This document shows positions 20,610 to 28,782 of a stretch of DNA of 64,000 nucleotides, in pieces. This DNA comes from Paraburkholderia hayleyella (GTDB taxonomy: Bacteria > Pseudomonadota > Gammaproteobacteria > Burkholderiales > Burkholderiaceae), in the NCBI RefSeq assembly GCF_009455685.1, contig NZ_QPES01000001.1, forward strand, positions 124,001-188,000, in the 5' to 3' direction. The notes below the pieces were generated by a model, which was given only the letters and a program-made list of their open reading frames with translations, searched no databases and was not told where the DNA came from. The translations under genes were made by a program, and so were the position numbers. Each line of letters starts with the position of its first letter. Positions within the stretch are counted from its first letter, which is position 1.

Positions 20610-21413
20610 ATGAGCCGATACCGCTTCAAGGCAACAATCGCCAGAACCACGCTGATAGTCGGGCTAGCGACCGGCTTCGCCATGACCTTGCAAGGTTGCG
20701 TGCTGGCTGTGGCAGGCGCTGCGGCAGGTGGCGGCGCGCTGGTGGCGACCGACCGGCGCACGCTCGGCGCCCAGACCGAAGACCGGGAAATCCAGCTCAA
20801 AGCCATCTCAACGCTGAGCTCGAACCTGCCTGACACCGCACATATCAACGTCGCAGTATTTAACCGGCGCGCCCTGCTGACGGGCGAAGTCCCCGATGAA
20901 GCCACCCGGCAAAAAGCGGAAAGCCTGGTGCGCGTGATTAACAACGTGAACGCGATTGTTAATGAACTGGCTGTTGCACCAGTCAGTTCATTTTCGTCAC
21001 GCACCAACGATACATACCTGGAAGGGCGGATCAAAACCGCGCTGATCGCAGAAAAGAACATCACAACAAATAACTACAAAATTGTTTGTGAACGTGGCGC
21101 AGCGTATTTGATGGGCCTCGTCACCGTGGATGAAGGCAATCGCGGCGCCGATGTGGCCAGCCGCGTGCCGGGCGTGACCCAGGTTGTGAAGGTATTCCAG
21201 TACATTCAGGCGCCCAATGGCAGCGACAAAACCACCACGACCTCCACGCCAGCAGGCACGCCCATGGCCACAACACCCGCAGCGGACGAAGTCACTGTAA
21301 ACGCCGTACCGGAAGCTTCGGTCAATGCACGCCCACTGGAACAGCAGGCGCCGGCTCCTGTGACCAGTTCAAAGCCGGTTCAACCAGGCAGCGCGAGCGC
21401 AATTCAGCAATAG
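20610..21413 (+). CDS. BON-domain outer-membrane lipoprotein (DolP/YraP-like)
   Basis: This 267-residue protein starts at the ATG at 20610, after an AAGGAAGG site. A lipoprotein signal ends LQGC near residue 29. Two BON domains follow (about residues 48-115 and 125-190; the second includes KIVCERGAAYLMGLV). DolP maintains outer-membrane integrity near BAM. The last 70 residues are a low-complexity Thr/Pro/Ala tail not found in E. coli DolP. It lies 17 bp before the cytochrome gene. Confidence 0.88.
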   Translation: MSRYRFKATIARTTLIVGLATGFAMTLQGCVLAVAGAAAGGGALVATDRRTLGAQTEDREIQLKAISTLSSNLPDTAHINVAVFNRRALLTGEVPDEATRQKAESLVRVINNVNAIVNELAVAPVSSFSSRTNDTYLEGRIKTALIAEKNITTNNYKIVCERGAAYLMGLVTVDEGNRGADVASRVPGVTQVVKVFQYIQAPNGSDKTTTTSTPAGTPMATTPAADEVTVNAVPEASVNARPLEQQAPAPVTSSKPVQPGSASAIQQ

Positions 21414-21429
21414 GTAGAGGATTAATCGT

Positions 21430-21786
21430 ATGAAGCTGAAATACCCGGTATGGGCGTCGATTACGACGGCATTGATTCTGGCGGGCAACGCCCAGGGAGC
21501 GGACATGCCACCTGGCCAGAAGATAGCCAGTGCAAACGCATGCATGGGTTGCCACGCGGTGAGCCGCAAGCTCGTCGGCCCCTCGTTTCAGCAGATTGCA
21601 GAGAAATACAAAAACGATCCGCAAGCAAGCACGAAGCTATCGCAAAAAATTAAACGTGGGGGAGCGGGAGCGTGGGGAGTAATTCCAATGCCCGCGCATC
21701 CTTCGATGAGCGATGCAGATATCCGTGTTGTGGTTGACTGGGTGATGACGGGGACGGGGACGGGGACGGGGACGGGGACGAAATAG
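21430..21786 (+). CDS. c-type cytochrome (class I, c551/c552-like)
   Basis: This is a 118-residue periplasmic cytochrome: a Sec signal peptide ending AQGA, haem-attachment motif CMGCH near residues 38-42, and the distal Met in VIPMPAHPSM. It would carry electrons to a terminal oxidase or reductase. The C-terminus ends in (Thr-Gly)5, encoded by a hexamer microsatellite directly before the stop, which no class-I cytochrome needs. It follows the BON gene closely and is probably cotranscribed. Confidence 0.9.
   Translation: MKLKYPVWASITTALILAGNAQGADMPPGQKIASANACMGCHAVSRKLVGPSFQQIAEKYKNDPQASTKLSQKIKRGGAGAWGVIPMPAHPSMSDADIRVVVDWVMTGTGTGTGTGTK
21748..21780 (+). repeat. ACGGGG hexamer microsatellite at the 3' end of the cytochrome gene
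   Basis: Five tandem ACGGGG units (21748-21777) encode a Thr-Gly tail directly before the stop codon. The same hexamer, in reverse orientation (CCCCGT), occurs at the end of ubiX. Confidence 0.9.
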
Positions 21787-21889
21787 AGGCTGTATTTCTG
21801 TCTTGCCTGGGCGTTTTGTGCTTGGTTTTCGCTGGTTTTCAGGTGAGGAAATCAGCATGCTAGAATTAATTCGCTGTTTTTTTGTTTGT

Positions 21890-21966
<77 letters not shown>

Positions 21967-21980
21967 AAACACCACTCGTG

Positions 21981-22017
21981 AAAGCCTTGGAAACACAACG
22001 TATTCCAAGGCTTTTTT
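21981..22017 (+). terminator. rho-independent terminator just downstream of tRNA-Ala
   Basis: AAAGCCTTGGAA (21981-21992) pairs with TTCCAAGGCTTT (22003-22014), then more T. It lies inside the island, so the element supplies a new terminator for the tRNA it splits. Confidence 0.9.
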
Positions 22018-22772
22018 CGTTTCTACAGTGTTGATTTTATTGAGCTTGCGAGCTTTGACCTGACCGACAAGCACTCGCCACGGCGCACATTTCGGTAGCT
22101 GCCGGGACATCCGGTTATGCCGCTCAATCCCGGAAAAAATCAGCTCGTAGTGGGACAGATTTGGGACAGGCCCACAAGGGGTTGTGGCGGCACTATCGAA
22201 CAAGGCGAAAGATCACCACCGGGCAGGCACGCACTCACATGATGCTTGGCAGCCATCAGTAGCGTGACTTATGATCCGGTACATCGGGCTTCGGCTCGAA
22301 GCTCTTCGAGGTCGTCATCCTCGAATGTAATCCGAAACGAGTGGGAGGCTGGGATTGAATAGGGTCCCGGCGCTTTCAGGACAGGCGTGTAAACGCCCAT
22401 GCTGCCCGAGCGCTGGTGAGGGTGTCCGAGAAAGCAAATCTGCCGCGTATGCAACCACTCCGGGACTACTGGACGCTAACGCGGCAGTTGAGCCACCCCA
22501 AAGGTGAGATAGGGGATCGGCAAAAGTGAACATGCGACACAGCGCCGGGGTAGCGTCCGGCAAAGAGCCTTGGAGTGTGGGGGCATGCGAGTGACCCCAC
22601 TGATTCCTGCCCGTGACAAGGCAGGCTGCCCTTAGGCTCCCGAAATCAGGCCCCGGTCTTGCGGGCGTTGTCAGGAAGTGCTGTTTCCAGCGACGTCTTA
22701 TAGAGCCTCACCGCAACTCGCGTATTGGCGTCGTCCCTCGGGACGACCGCCTTCTACGCAAGAGGTGCGGCA
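22018..22772. other. left end of island: non-coding, with integrase-arm-like repeat and a palindrome
   Basis: No convincing gene was found. At 22151-22169, TGGGACA occurs twice with an 11-bp period, and the same pair is found at the right end of the island (36144-36161). At 22730-22747 lies a perfect palindrome, GTCGTCCC-TC-GGGACGAC, 25 bp before the HTH gene, which is a candidate operator. Confidence 0.5.
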
Positions 22773-23114
22773 ATGGCCGTTTTTCCCGTCAGTACACTCG
22801 ATTTTCTCTGCAAGAGCTATCCGCCAACGCTCAGCGTTGAGCAGGTCAGCGAAATCACCAGCGAGCAGCCACAGACCATTCGCAACTTGGTCAGTCGGGG
22901 CTGCTATCGCATCCCTTCATTCAAGATTGGCCGCAAGCGCGTTTTCCGACTGGTGGACGTTGCCGATTTCATCGACCGGCAATTCTTGGCTGATCCAAGC
23001 CATCCAAGTCATCTGAAGCCGCGACGAGGCAGGCCCACGAAGGTTGAGCAATTGGCACGGCAGCAGGCTGCGCAACATGTGATGCAGCAGCCCATGCATG
23101 CGGATGGAGGGTGA
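22773..23114 (+). CDS. small helix-turn-helix protein upstream of repA
   Basis: This is a 113-residue protein from the ATG at 22773 (AAGAGG at 22760-22765). Residues 18-65 form an excisionase/MerR-like winged HTH (LSVEQVSEITSEQPQTIRNL, then IPSFKIGRKRVFRLVDVADF). A basic tail (KPRRGRPTKVEQ) follows. It ends 3 bp before repA, so it probably controls plasmid replication or, alternatively, acts as recombination directionality factor. The adjacent palindrome at 22730 could be its operator. Confidence 0.65.
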   Translation: MAVFPVSTLDFLCKSYPPTLSVEQVSEITSEQPQTIRNLVSRGCYRIPSFKIGRKRVFRLVDVADFIDRQFLADPSHPSHLKPRRGRPTKVEQLARQQAAQHVMQQPMHADGG

Positions 23115-23117
23115 GTC

Positions 23118-24134
23118 ATGGAGACCCGCCAATCATCCATACAGGGCTCACTGCGCATGCCTGGGTTCCGTTCGGCCGCCGACATTGTCCAGCCAGAATT
23201 ACCGACACCGCCGCAGCCCAATAAAACGCTCACCACCACACAAACTCACGTCCATTCCACGAAAGCAGTCAGGGCAAGTTCGGCCAAGGTTGCTGACCTT
23301 CTTGCCACGGCCCTTGCCATTCAGGAACAGGATGCGGCAGCGGCAGGCCAGATCGGCTACATGGCGCGCGCGATGATCTGGGCGTCCATGCCGCACAAGA
23401 AGGTCGATGGCGCGCACTACAAGCGCGACAACGGCCTCGCGTCCATCACCATGCTGGTGGACCCCGACATCGGTCTTCCCTACGGCAAGCTGCCTCGGCT
23501 CATTTCTGCATGGTTGACGCGGGAGGCGAAACTCACCGGATCGCGTGAGCTCTTGCTTGGCCGCAGCCTCAACGAGTTCGCCGACAAGCTCGGACTGTCA
23601 ACCAGCGGCGGCCTACGTGGCGATACATCCCGACTGAAAGTGCAGGCCACGAAACTGTTCAGCACCTTCATTTCGCTGAAGGCGCACCAAGGTCAGGACT
23701 TCGCCTACAAAAATGTTGCTCTGTCGGACGACGGCATATTGCTCTGGAACCCGAAGAAGCCGCACGAGAGGTCGCTTTGGGAAAGCACGATCACGCTGTC
23801 AGAGGCGTTCTACCGCGAATGCATGGACTATGCCGTGCCATTCGATCTTCGCGTGTTGCACCGCCTACGTTCGCCGCTGACGATAGATCTGTATCTGTGG
23901 CTGACGTGGCGCATGTTCATCCTGCGTCGACCAACCTTGATTCCATGGATCTCCTTGCGGTTTCAGTTTGGCGTTGGCTACGCCGCCACACCACAGGGGA
24001 TGGCGCATTTCCGCGCGGAGTTTCATCGCTGCCTGCATGACGTGCATGCCCTGTATCCAGCAGCGCGGCTTTCATCCGAACACGATGGCCTACGGCTGTT
24101 TCCCAGCCCTTCCCATGTCAATGCCCTTCCCTAA
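23118..24134 (+). CDS. repA: plasmid replication initiator protein RepA
   Basis: This 338-residue protein has a GGAGG site before its ATG. After about 85 variable residues comes the plasmid RepA (RPA family) core: ITMLVDPDIGLPYGKLPRLI, SRELLLGRSLNEFADKLGL, and the second winged-helix region with RSPLTIDLYLWLTWRMF. These initiators bind iterons through tandem winged helices. Four iterons lie 460 bp downstream. In a chromosomal island this shows plasmid ancestry. The reading frame is intact, so it could still drive replication of an excised circle. Confidence 0.87.
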   Translation: METRQSSIQGSLRMPGFRSAADIVQPELPTPPQPNKTLTTTQTHVHSTKAVRASSAKVADLLATALAIQEQDAAAAGQIGYMARAMIWASMPHKKVDGAHYKRDNGLASITMLVDPDIGLPYGKLPRLISAWLTREAKLTGSRELLLGRSLNEFADKLGLSTSGGLRGDTSRLKVQATKLFSTFISLKAHQGQDFAYKNVALSDDGILLWNPKKPHERSLWESTITLSEAFYRECMDYAVPFDLRVLHRLRSPLTIDLYLWLTWRMFILRRPTLIPWISLRFQFGVGYAATPQGMAHFRAEFHRCLHDVHALYPAARLSSEHDGLRLFPSPSHVNALP

Positions 24135-24155
24135 AACCATCTCAGGAGCTTCAAC

Positions 24156-24503
24156 ATGATGCAGAACACAATCGACCATGCCGCCGAGCCGGCAATTCAC
24201 CCCGGCACCACCTTTGATGCCTTCTATGACACGTCACAGCCGCAGGGGCGTAAAGGCCGTGCGTGGATCTTCGAGCATTTCCGCAAGGCTTGCGACACAC
24301 CCGGGGCGAATCGTGTACAGGCGGTACTTGTTGCAAGCAACACCACGGGCTTCGCGTTGTACGCGCGTCAGAACCGATGCTTGCACCCCATCACGCACAA
24401 CGACCACCTCGTAAGGTTCCGCACCATCGAGCAAGCATTGGACACCCTATCCGACGTATCCTGGCTGGCCCCGGAGATCGCTATCGACACAACGGGCTGG
24501 TAG
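24156..24503 (+). CDS. hypothetical protein downstream of repA
   Basis: This 115-residue protein starts 21 bp after repA with a GGAG site and is probably cotranscribed with it. It is soluble, with a central stretch (NRVQAVLVASNTTGFALYAR) alternating hydrophobic residues as in a beta-sheet. I recognise no family. Its place between repA and the iterons suggests a plasmid-backbone role such as copy control. That is inference from position only. Confidence 0.5.
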   Translation: MMQNTIDHAAEPAIHPGTTFDAFYDTSQPQGRKGRAWIFEHFRKACDTPGANRVQAVLVASNTTGFALYARQNRCLHPITHNDHLVRFRTIEQALDTLSDVSWLAPEIAIDTTGW

Positions 24504-24594
24504 GCAGTGACGTTGGTGACACGTACAAGCTGGCCAGGTTGAAGACGTGTCACCAACGCTCTGTGGGCAAGCCTGTGGATGGCGCGACTTGTCC

Positions 24595-24736
24595 ACGCTG
24601 AAACGCCGATAACAGCGTCAAACGACGCCATCCCTTGTCTGGCAAGGTGTTCCAAGTATCCCGCCGAAGTTATCCACGCTGAAATGCCGATACCGCTACG
24701 CTGAAACACCGATACGGGCACGCTGAAACGCCGATA
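24595..24736 (+). repeat. four 17-bp iterons
   Basis: The consensus ACGCTGAAACGCCGATA occurs at 24595-24611, 24676-24692, 24698-24714 and 24720-24736, with at most one mismatch each. The last three are spaced exactly 22 bp apart, about two helical turns, so RepA would bind one face. Confidence 0.92.
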
Positions 24737-24869
24737 TGGGAAGCACCTGCCAGAAACGTAAGCTGATGACCTGTAACGATTTTTTCGCTGATCGCGCTGC
24801 CAGCAAGTAGTTTTTCAAGTAGAAAACAAATATTCAACAAGTAGCTGGAGCCCGGAACGCCGTGGATAA
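24595..24869. other. candidate iteron-type plasmid origin (oriV)
   Basis: The region holds the four iterons, a DnaA-box-like TTATCCACG (24670-24678) overlapping the edge of iteron 2, and an AT-rich stretch with three CAAGTAG copies (24804, 24816, 24838) as a possible unwinding element. A second box, CGTGGATAA, lies at 24861-24869 on the other strand. The arrangement is that of theta-replicating RepA plasmids. Activity is not shown. Confidence 0.7.
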
Positions 24870-25162
24870 GCCGTCATTTTGGCGAACGCCCAATCCACTC
24901 CCCTCCGCCCCTCGCCAGCGAGGGGAACGAGTCGCCCTCTGTCGTCAGGGGGCATCCGGCGGGGCGCTTCGCTTCCTTGTCCTCCCCCAGACGCGAGCGT
25001 GTGGCGCTCCATCCGGGTCAAGGGGCCGTGTCCTCGCTGCGCTGCGGGCCGCACCAACCCCTTGACCCGGCTTCCGCTCGTTGAATGCTCAAACGGACCC
25101 AAGGCAGCAATGCCATCGCGCACATCCATTTTTGCCACCAAGCTGGTAAAATTGACCCTGAT
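24870..25162. other. GC-rich stretch before the second tRNA, no gene seen
   Basis: Short open frames on both strands lack ribosome sites and motifs. A -10-like TAAAAT (25147-25152) is 10 bp upstream of the tRNA-like gene. Confidence 0.4.
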
Positions 25163-25238
<76 letters not shown>

Positions 25239-25247
25239 CCCAATTCA

Positions 25248-25273
25248 GAGGGCCAAGCGATTGCTTGGCCCTC
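25248..25273. terminator. hairpin between tRNA-Ala-2 and the convergent regulator
   Basis: A perfect 11-bp stem, GAGGGCCAAGC (25248-25258) with GCTTGGCCCTC (25263-25273), and a 4-base loop. There is no long T run, but it sits between converging transcripts. Confidence 0.6.
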
Positions 25274-25278
25274 GTCGT

Positions 25279-25875
25279 TTACGGCGTTTTTGGTTCGTAC
25301 CGTTCGAGCTGGTGAAGGCAGGCAAGCATCGCGGCTTCGCTGATTTGACGAAAGCTTCCGCGCAGCATCTTGGATAGCTTCGATTGCGGGATGCCGAGAA
25401 CGCCGGCGGCCTGCTGCTGGCTCCATTTACGGCTCTTGATGATTTCGCCGATCTTCGTTGCAAGCTGCGCTTTGGCAAGCATTCCTTCGGCATCAGCCAT
25501 GCCCAAAGCCGTGTAGACGCTACCGCTGCTTTCCTCTATTTCAGTCATCACTGCTCCACGGACAAATTCGGCGAGTTGGATTTCACCGCTGACAAAACGG
25601 CGCGCGTGGGCTTCCTCTTCTTCGGATAGCTTGAAACCTTCAAGGACGACGGACGCGCAAGCGAAGTTGACAGCGTTTTCACGGCGACGACGTTCATCGG
25701 CTGAAATCGCATCATTGGCTGGGGCGTTCTGACGCTCGCGCGCTTCGTTGACATAAGCCCGCATAAATTCGCGCAGTACCTGCGCAGCCGGGCGCTGCTG
25801 CATGGCAGCGATTTTCATGAATTGGGCATGCAGCTCCGCTTCAACCCGGAAAGAAATCCGCGCGTTTAAAACCAT
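25279..25875 (-). CDS. RHH-VbhA-HTH three-domain antitoxin-like regulator
   Basis: This is a 198-residue protein. Residues 1-45 resemble a ribbon-helix-helix domain (ISFRVEAELHAQFMKIAAM). Residues 66-107 match the VbhA/Fic-antitoxin pattern (ASVVLEGFKLSEEEEAHARR, then FVSGEI). Residues 125-192 are an XRE HTH of the HigA2 kind (WSQQQAAGVLGIPQSKLSKM). An internal ATG at 25548 has its own GGAG (25554-25557), so an 89-residue HTH protein may also be made. No Fic or HigB toxin gene adjoins it. Confidence 0.7.
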   Translation of the reverse strand: MVLNARISFRVEAELHAQFMKIAAMQQRPAAQVLREFMRAYVNEARERQNAPANDAISADERRRRENAVNFACASVVLEGFKLSEEEEAHARRFVSGEIQLAEFVRGAVMTEIEESSGSVYTALGMADAEGMLAKAQLATKIGEIIKSRKWSQQQAAGVLGIPQSKLSKMLRGSFRQISEAAMLACLHQLERYEPKTP

Positions 25876-26159
25876 GATTCAACACTCCTGATACGTTGCC
25901 AAGCCCAACCCAATCCCGGCTGGAAATGGTGTCAAGGGCGGCACCGGAAGCCGCAGCGCCGGCTTGCCGGCGACCGGGTGAGGATGCCGGGCGCAGCCTT
26001 CACCCTTGACGCCATTGAAAGCCACGCAGCCTATCGGCCAGGGGTAGGTCAAGGGCAACGCCCGCCGCACCTGCCCCCGCAGCCCGTCCGGCAAGATCGG
26101 ACGCGGGATGCACCCGAAGGGGGTGCCCAAGCGAAGCGCGGAGCAAGGCTTGGAGTAGC
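25876..26159. other. GC-rich intergenic stretch
   Basis: Rich in short inverted repeats such as GCCGGC-TT-GCCGGC (near 25960-25975). No open frame with a ribosome site or motif was found. Confidence 0.35.
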
Positions 26160-26193
26160 GTAGGAGTAGTAGTAAGGCTATTACTACTCCTAC
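26160..26193. terminator. 15-bp hairpin overlapping the end of the conjugation-remnant operon
   Basis: The arm at 26160-26174 pairs with 26179-26193 (one G:T pair, loop AGGC), built on TAGGAGTAGTAG. It covers the stop codon of the minus-strand gene that ends at 26190. No T run follows, so it could be a terminator or an RNA-stabilising end. Confidence 0.5.
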
Positions 26194-26501
26194 CGTTGCC
26201 AGCTATCCGTTTCCGCCGCCGGCAATGGGTAGGCCCGCGCGATGTTCTGCATGGAGTAGCCGTATTCATTGCGGCCCAACGTTGTGGGTCTTGTCCCGTC
26301 ACGTCTTGCGGCATCGGCTACTGTTGCCACATCGGCAGCATGAGAAGAAGCCAGTCCTGGCACATGCGGACTGATCGTGCGCGGGTTATCGGCGCGTTCC
26401 CACGCTTGCAACCAATGCGCTATGCGCTGGCTGTCCGGCATGCACCCCGTTGCATGTGTCATAAGCCGCATGAGGGCTTCGTGTTCCTGTTGGCTGAACA
26501 T
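26190..26501 (-). CDS. hypothetical protein at the end of the virB6 cluster
   Basis: This 103-residue soluble protein starts 3 bp after virB6 stops, so it is in the same operon. The N-terminal half (EHEALMRLMTHATGCMPDSQ, then RIAHWLQAWERA) is helical and recalls small plasmid-encoded proteins of unknown function seen in conjugation regions. No catalytic motif is visible. Confidence 0.55.
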   Translation of the reverse strand: MFSQQEHEALMRLMTHATGCMPDSQRIAHWLQAWERADNPRTISPHVPGLASSHAADVATVADAARRDGTRPTTLGRNEYGYSMQNIARAYPLPAAETDSWQR

Positions 26502-26504
26502 GGC

Positions 26505-27614
26505 TTATTTCCCCTTCACATCGCCACCCGGTTGTTTGGCCCATGCCGATGCCAACCGTTCTTTGATGGCTTCCCGATACGCGGGATTGCGCGCCCATAC
26601 GCTGCGACCCATAGCAAGGTGTTCGGCTCGACGCGCTGTCGTCTGGTGGCCGATGCGAGGGTCAAGGCGGGTTGATGTGGGATTGACCGCGTTATGAGCA
26701 GCACCCACGGCGCGGGCTGGAGACATTGCACCCGAAGCGATTTGACGCAGTGACAGCGCAGAGGTGGAAACGCCTCCAGCCAATCCAGATGCCATGTTGC
26801 CTGCTTGCATGGCAATCCAACTCAAAATCAGCGTCAGCCCAAAAACTTGAAGGCCAGCGATGTAGGGGTTTTGTACGCCTTCACCTGACAAATCAATGCC
26901 GCCGATAAAGCCATTAAACGCAACGATGCCGAAAGACATGATGAGGGCAAGAATCACAATCGTGAAAATGTAATTCATCACCTGACCTACCCACCTGTCG
27001 AAAAATTGCGACGTCATCGGGAACATGGCGCACGCAATGAAAAATGGGCCAAGCGCGAACATCACCGCAAGAGAGAATTTCGCCACAATGATATTCACAC
27101 CGCCAATGATGGCAAATATCAAGGTTCCGATGGAAATGAAGATACCAGTAATGAACCACGATGCTGCCGCGCCGATGCTCCATCCTGCATCGCTTGCTTG
27201 CTGCAAGGCGATAGAGGCCAGTTGAGCACCCTTGTTCACGACCTCATCAAGTGTTTGATAGATGGTGGAAGGGGGCGCACCCGGTGAACTGATTTTCAGA
27301 ACATCTGAGAGGCCAGTTTCAATACCGTTCAGCGTGCCCACAACTTGCTCGTGATACCCGTCTGCCGTGAAGGCGAAATAGACAATAAACATAATCTTTG
27401 CCCATTGCTTCATGACCGTCCAAAACGGCGATTCCATTGAACCCGTTGCAACTGCATAGCCCGACATGACGATGTATAGCGTGACGCCGGCCAGAACAGC
27501 CATTTGCAGCTTGAACATTAAGTCGTTAGCTGCTGGCACCATAAACGCATTGGTGGCGTTCGTGATCGTTTCACCAATGAAGGTGAATAATGTCAGCTCG
27601 TTCATGGCATCCAC
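26505..27614 (-). CDS. virB6: VirB6/TrbL-family type IV secretion membrane protein
   Basis: This 369-residue polytopic inner-membrane protein has about six hydrophobic segments, a periplasmic loop near residues 95-140, and the typical central region FSLAVMFALGPFFIACAMFP with FFDRWVGQVMNYIFTIVILA. VirB6 forms part of the inner-membrane pore of conjugative type IV systems. The C-terminal 90 residues are hydrophilic. The order eexN-virB6 is that of pKM101-like and PromA-like transfer regions. The other virB genes are missing, so this is a remnant. Confidence 0.85.
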   Translation of the reverse strand: MDAMNELTLFTFIGETITNATNAFMVPAANDLMFKLQMAVLAGVTLYIVMSGYAVATGSMESPFWTVMKQWAKIMFIVYFAFTADGYHEQVVGTLNGIETGLSDVLKISSPGAPPSTIYQTLDEVVNKGAQLASIALQQASDAGWSIGAAASWFITGIFISIGTLIFAIIGGVNIIVAKFSLAVMFALGPFFIACAMFPMTSQFFDRWVGQVMNYIFTIVILALIMSFGIVAFNGFIGGIDLSGEGVQNPYIAGLQVFGLTLILSWIAMQAGNMASGLAGGVSTSALSLRQIASGAMSPARAVGAAHNAVNPTSTRLDPRIGHQTTARRAEHLAMGRSVWARNPAYREAIKERLASAWAKQPGGDVKGK

Positions 27615-27878
27615 CTACCTTGTGAATTTTGGAGGGGTGGCCTTAATGTTGAAATTTTGGCTACCGAAGATTGTTTGATCGTGTGCCGAGTTGGCGTTTA
27701 TGCAATTCGGAGTACCGGCAATTTCACCCGGACTGTTCTTGCATTTCTTAACCATTTCGATGCGTTCCGCGTCGTGTACCTTGTACCAATCGACGGTTTG
27801 AACGGCTTCAACGGGCTGATCTTCTTTGCAGCCAGCCAACACCATGAGCGCGAAAAGCACGATAGATGACTTTTTCAT
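27615..27878 (-). CDS. eexN: EexN-family lipoprotein (entry exclusion)
   Basis: This is an 87-residue lipoprotein from the ATG at 27878: signal MKKSSIVLFALMVLAGC, then the family block TVDWYKVHDAERIEMVKKCK and NSPGEIAGTPNCINA. Eex proteins in the recipient envelope block redundant uptake of the same plasmid. The start codon overlaps the stop of the upstream gene by 4 bp and the stop abuts the virB6 start. Kept without a transfer machine, it could still exclude related plasmids. Confidence 0.85.
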   Translation of the reverse strand: MKKSSIVLFALMVLAGCKEDQPVEAVQTVDWYKVHDAERIEMVKKCKNSPGEIAGTPNCINANSAHDQTIFGSQNFNIKATPPKFTR

Positions 27879-28351
27879 TTGCTCACCTCGCGCACAGTTT
27901 GGGCGTCGATCACCGGGCCATTTTTGGTTTCTTGCTCCTGGACGTATTGCAGCGCATAGGCCAATTCTGCCGCGTCGATGATGCGCAGCATTGCGACGAC
28001 ACGTAAGGCATCCACGCGCGAACCGGCCCAAGAGAACGCCAGATATTCCATGCTGTTTTTGAGAAGCAGCAAGCAGCAGCCGAGACATGCCGCAGACATG
28101 AATGCCGCAAGGTAGGCATTCATCGGGGCAGTTTGTTCGGGAAGGGTGATGCCGAACCAGCTTACCGTTGCGATGAGAAACGGCACGATGGCAAGCACGG
28201 CGGCCAGCAAATGGCCTTGAAACATCGAGGGTGCCCGGCGTGATACCTCACGCATGAAACCGAGCCGATCAATGCAGACCCACAAGCGCCATATTGCAGT
28301 CAATATGAACACGCAAAGCGCGATGAGGGGAAAGTGAATATAGGAAATCAT
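27875..28351 (-). CDS. hypothetical membrane protein of the conjugation remnant
   Basis: This 158-residue protein has hydrophobic segments near residues 4-24, 48-70 and 80-98 and a soluble C-terminal domain. No family is recognised. It overlaps eexN by 4 bp (ATGA) and is the first gene of the minus-strand group. Confidence 0.6.
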   Translation of the reverse strand: MISYIHFPLIALCVFILTAIWRLWVCIDRLGFMREVSRRAPSMFQGHLLAAVLAIVPFLIATVSWFGITLPEQTAPMNAYLAAFMSAACLGCCLLLLKNSMEYLAFSWAGSRVDALRVVAMLRIIDAAELAYALQYVQEQETKNGPVIDAQTVREVSK

Positions 28352-28387
28352 GTGTTCGCCACTCCAAAGGTTGAGGGCGAACGCTGG

Positions 28388-28608
28388 GCCGTCTTTCCGG
28401 CCAGCCTGTCGGCTCTTGCGAGCTGCTATTCCCGACTGTCAGGGCTTGCTCAAGGCCCGTACCCGGTACGCTATGGCGTCCTTGGGGTGTGGTCTATGCG
28501 GCGCGTCTTTCCGCTGCTTGTCCGGTGGCTCTTGCGAGCTGCTATTCCCACCTGTCAGGCCCGTTCTTCTCGGGGCCGCACCCGGTACGCCGAAGCGTTC
28601 TTGGGGCA
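28388..28608. repeat. imperfect tandem direct repeat, period about 116 bp
   Basis: Landmarks recur in the same order: GGCTCTTGCGAGCTGCTATT at 28411 and 28527, then CCCGGTACGC, then CTTGGGG. The two units diverge between landmarks. The repeats lie in the non-coding stretch upstream of mobC, where oriT is expected. Confidence 0.8.
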
Positions 28609-28640
28609 TAAAAATCAGCGTTCGTTTTGCTTACTGCTGG

Positions 28641-28665
28641 ATGCCAAAACACCATGCTTTGGCAT
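28641..28665. repeat. 8-bp inverted repeat upstream of mobC
   Basis: ATGCCAAA (28641-28648) is inverted as TTTGGCAT (28658-28665), with a 9-base spacer. It could be part of the oriT structure. Confidence 0.55.
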
Positions 28666-28782
28666 GTCATATTTTCTCATTTTGGCGCTGTTTAGTCTAT
28701 GGCGACAAGCAACTGCGCCGCGTTCGATGCCTGTCACCACATCATGCACTCGAATGCTTGAACGGCAGGTGCAGCATGCCTG

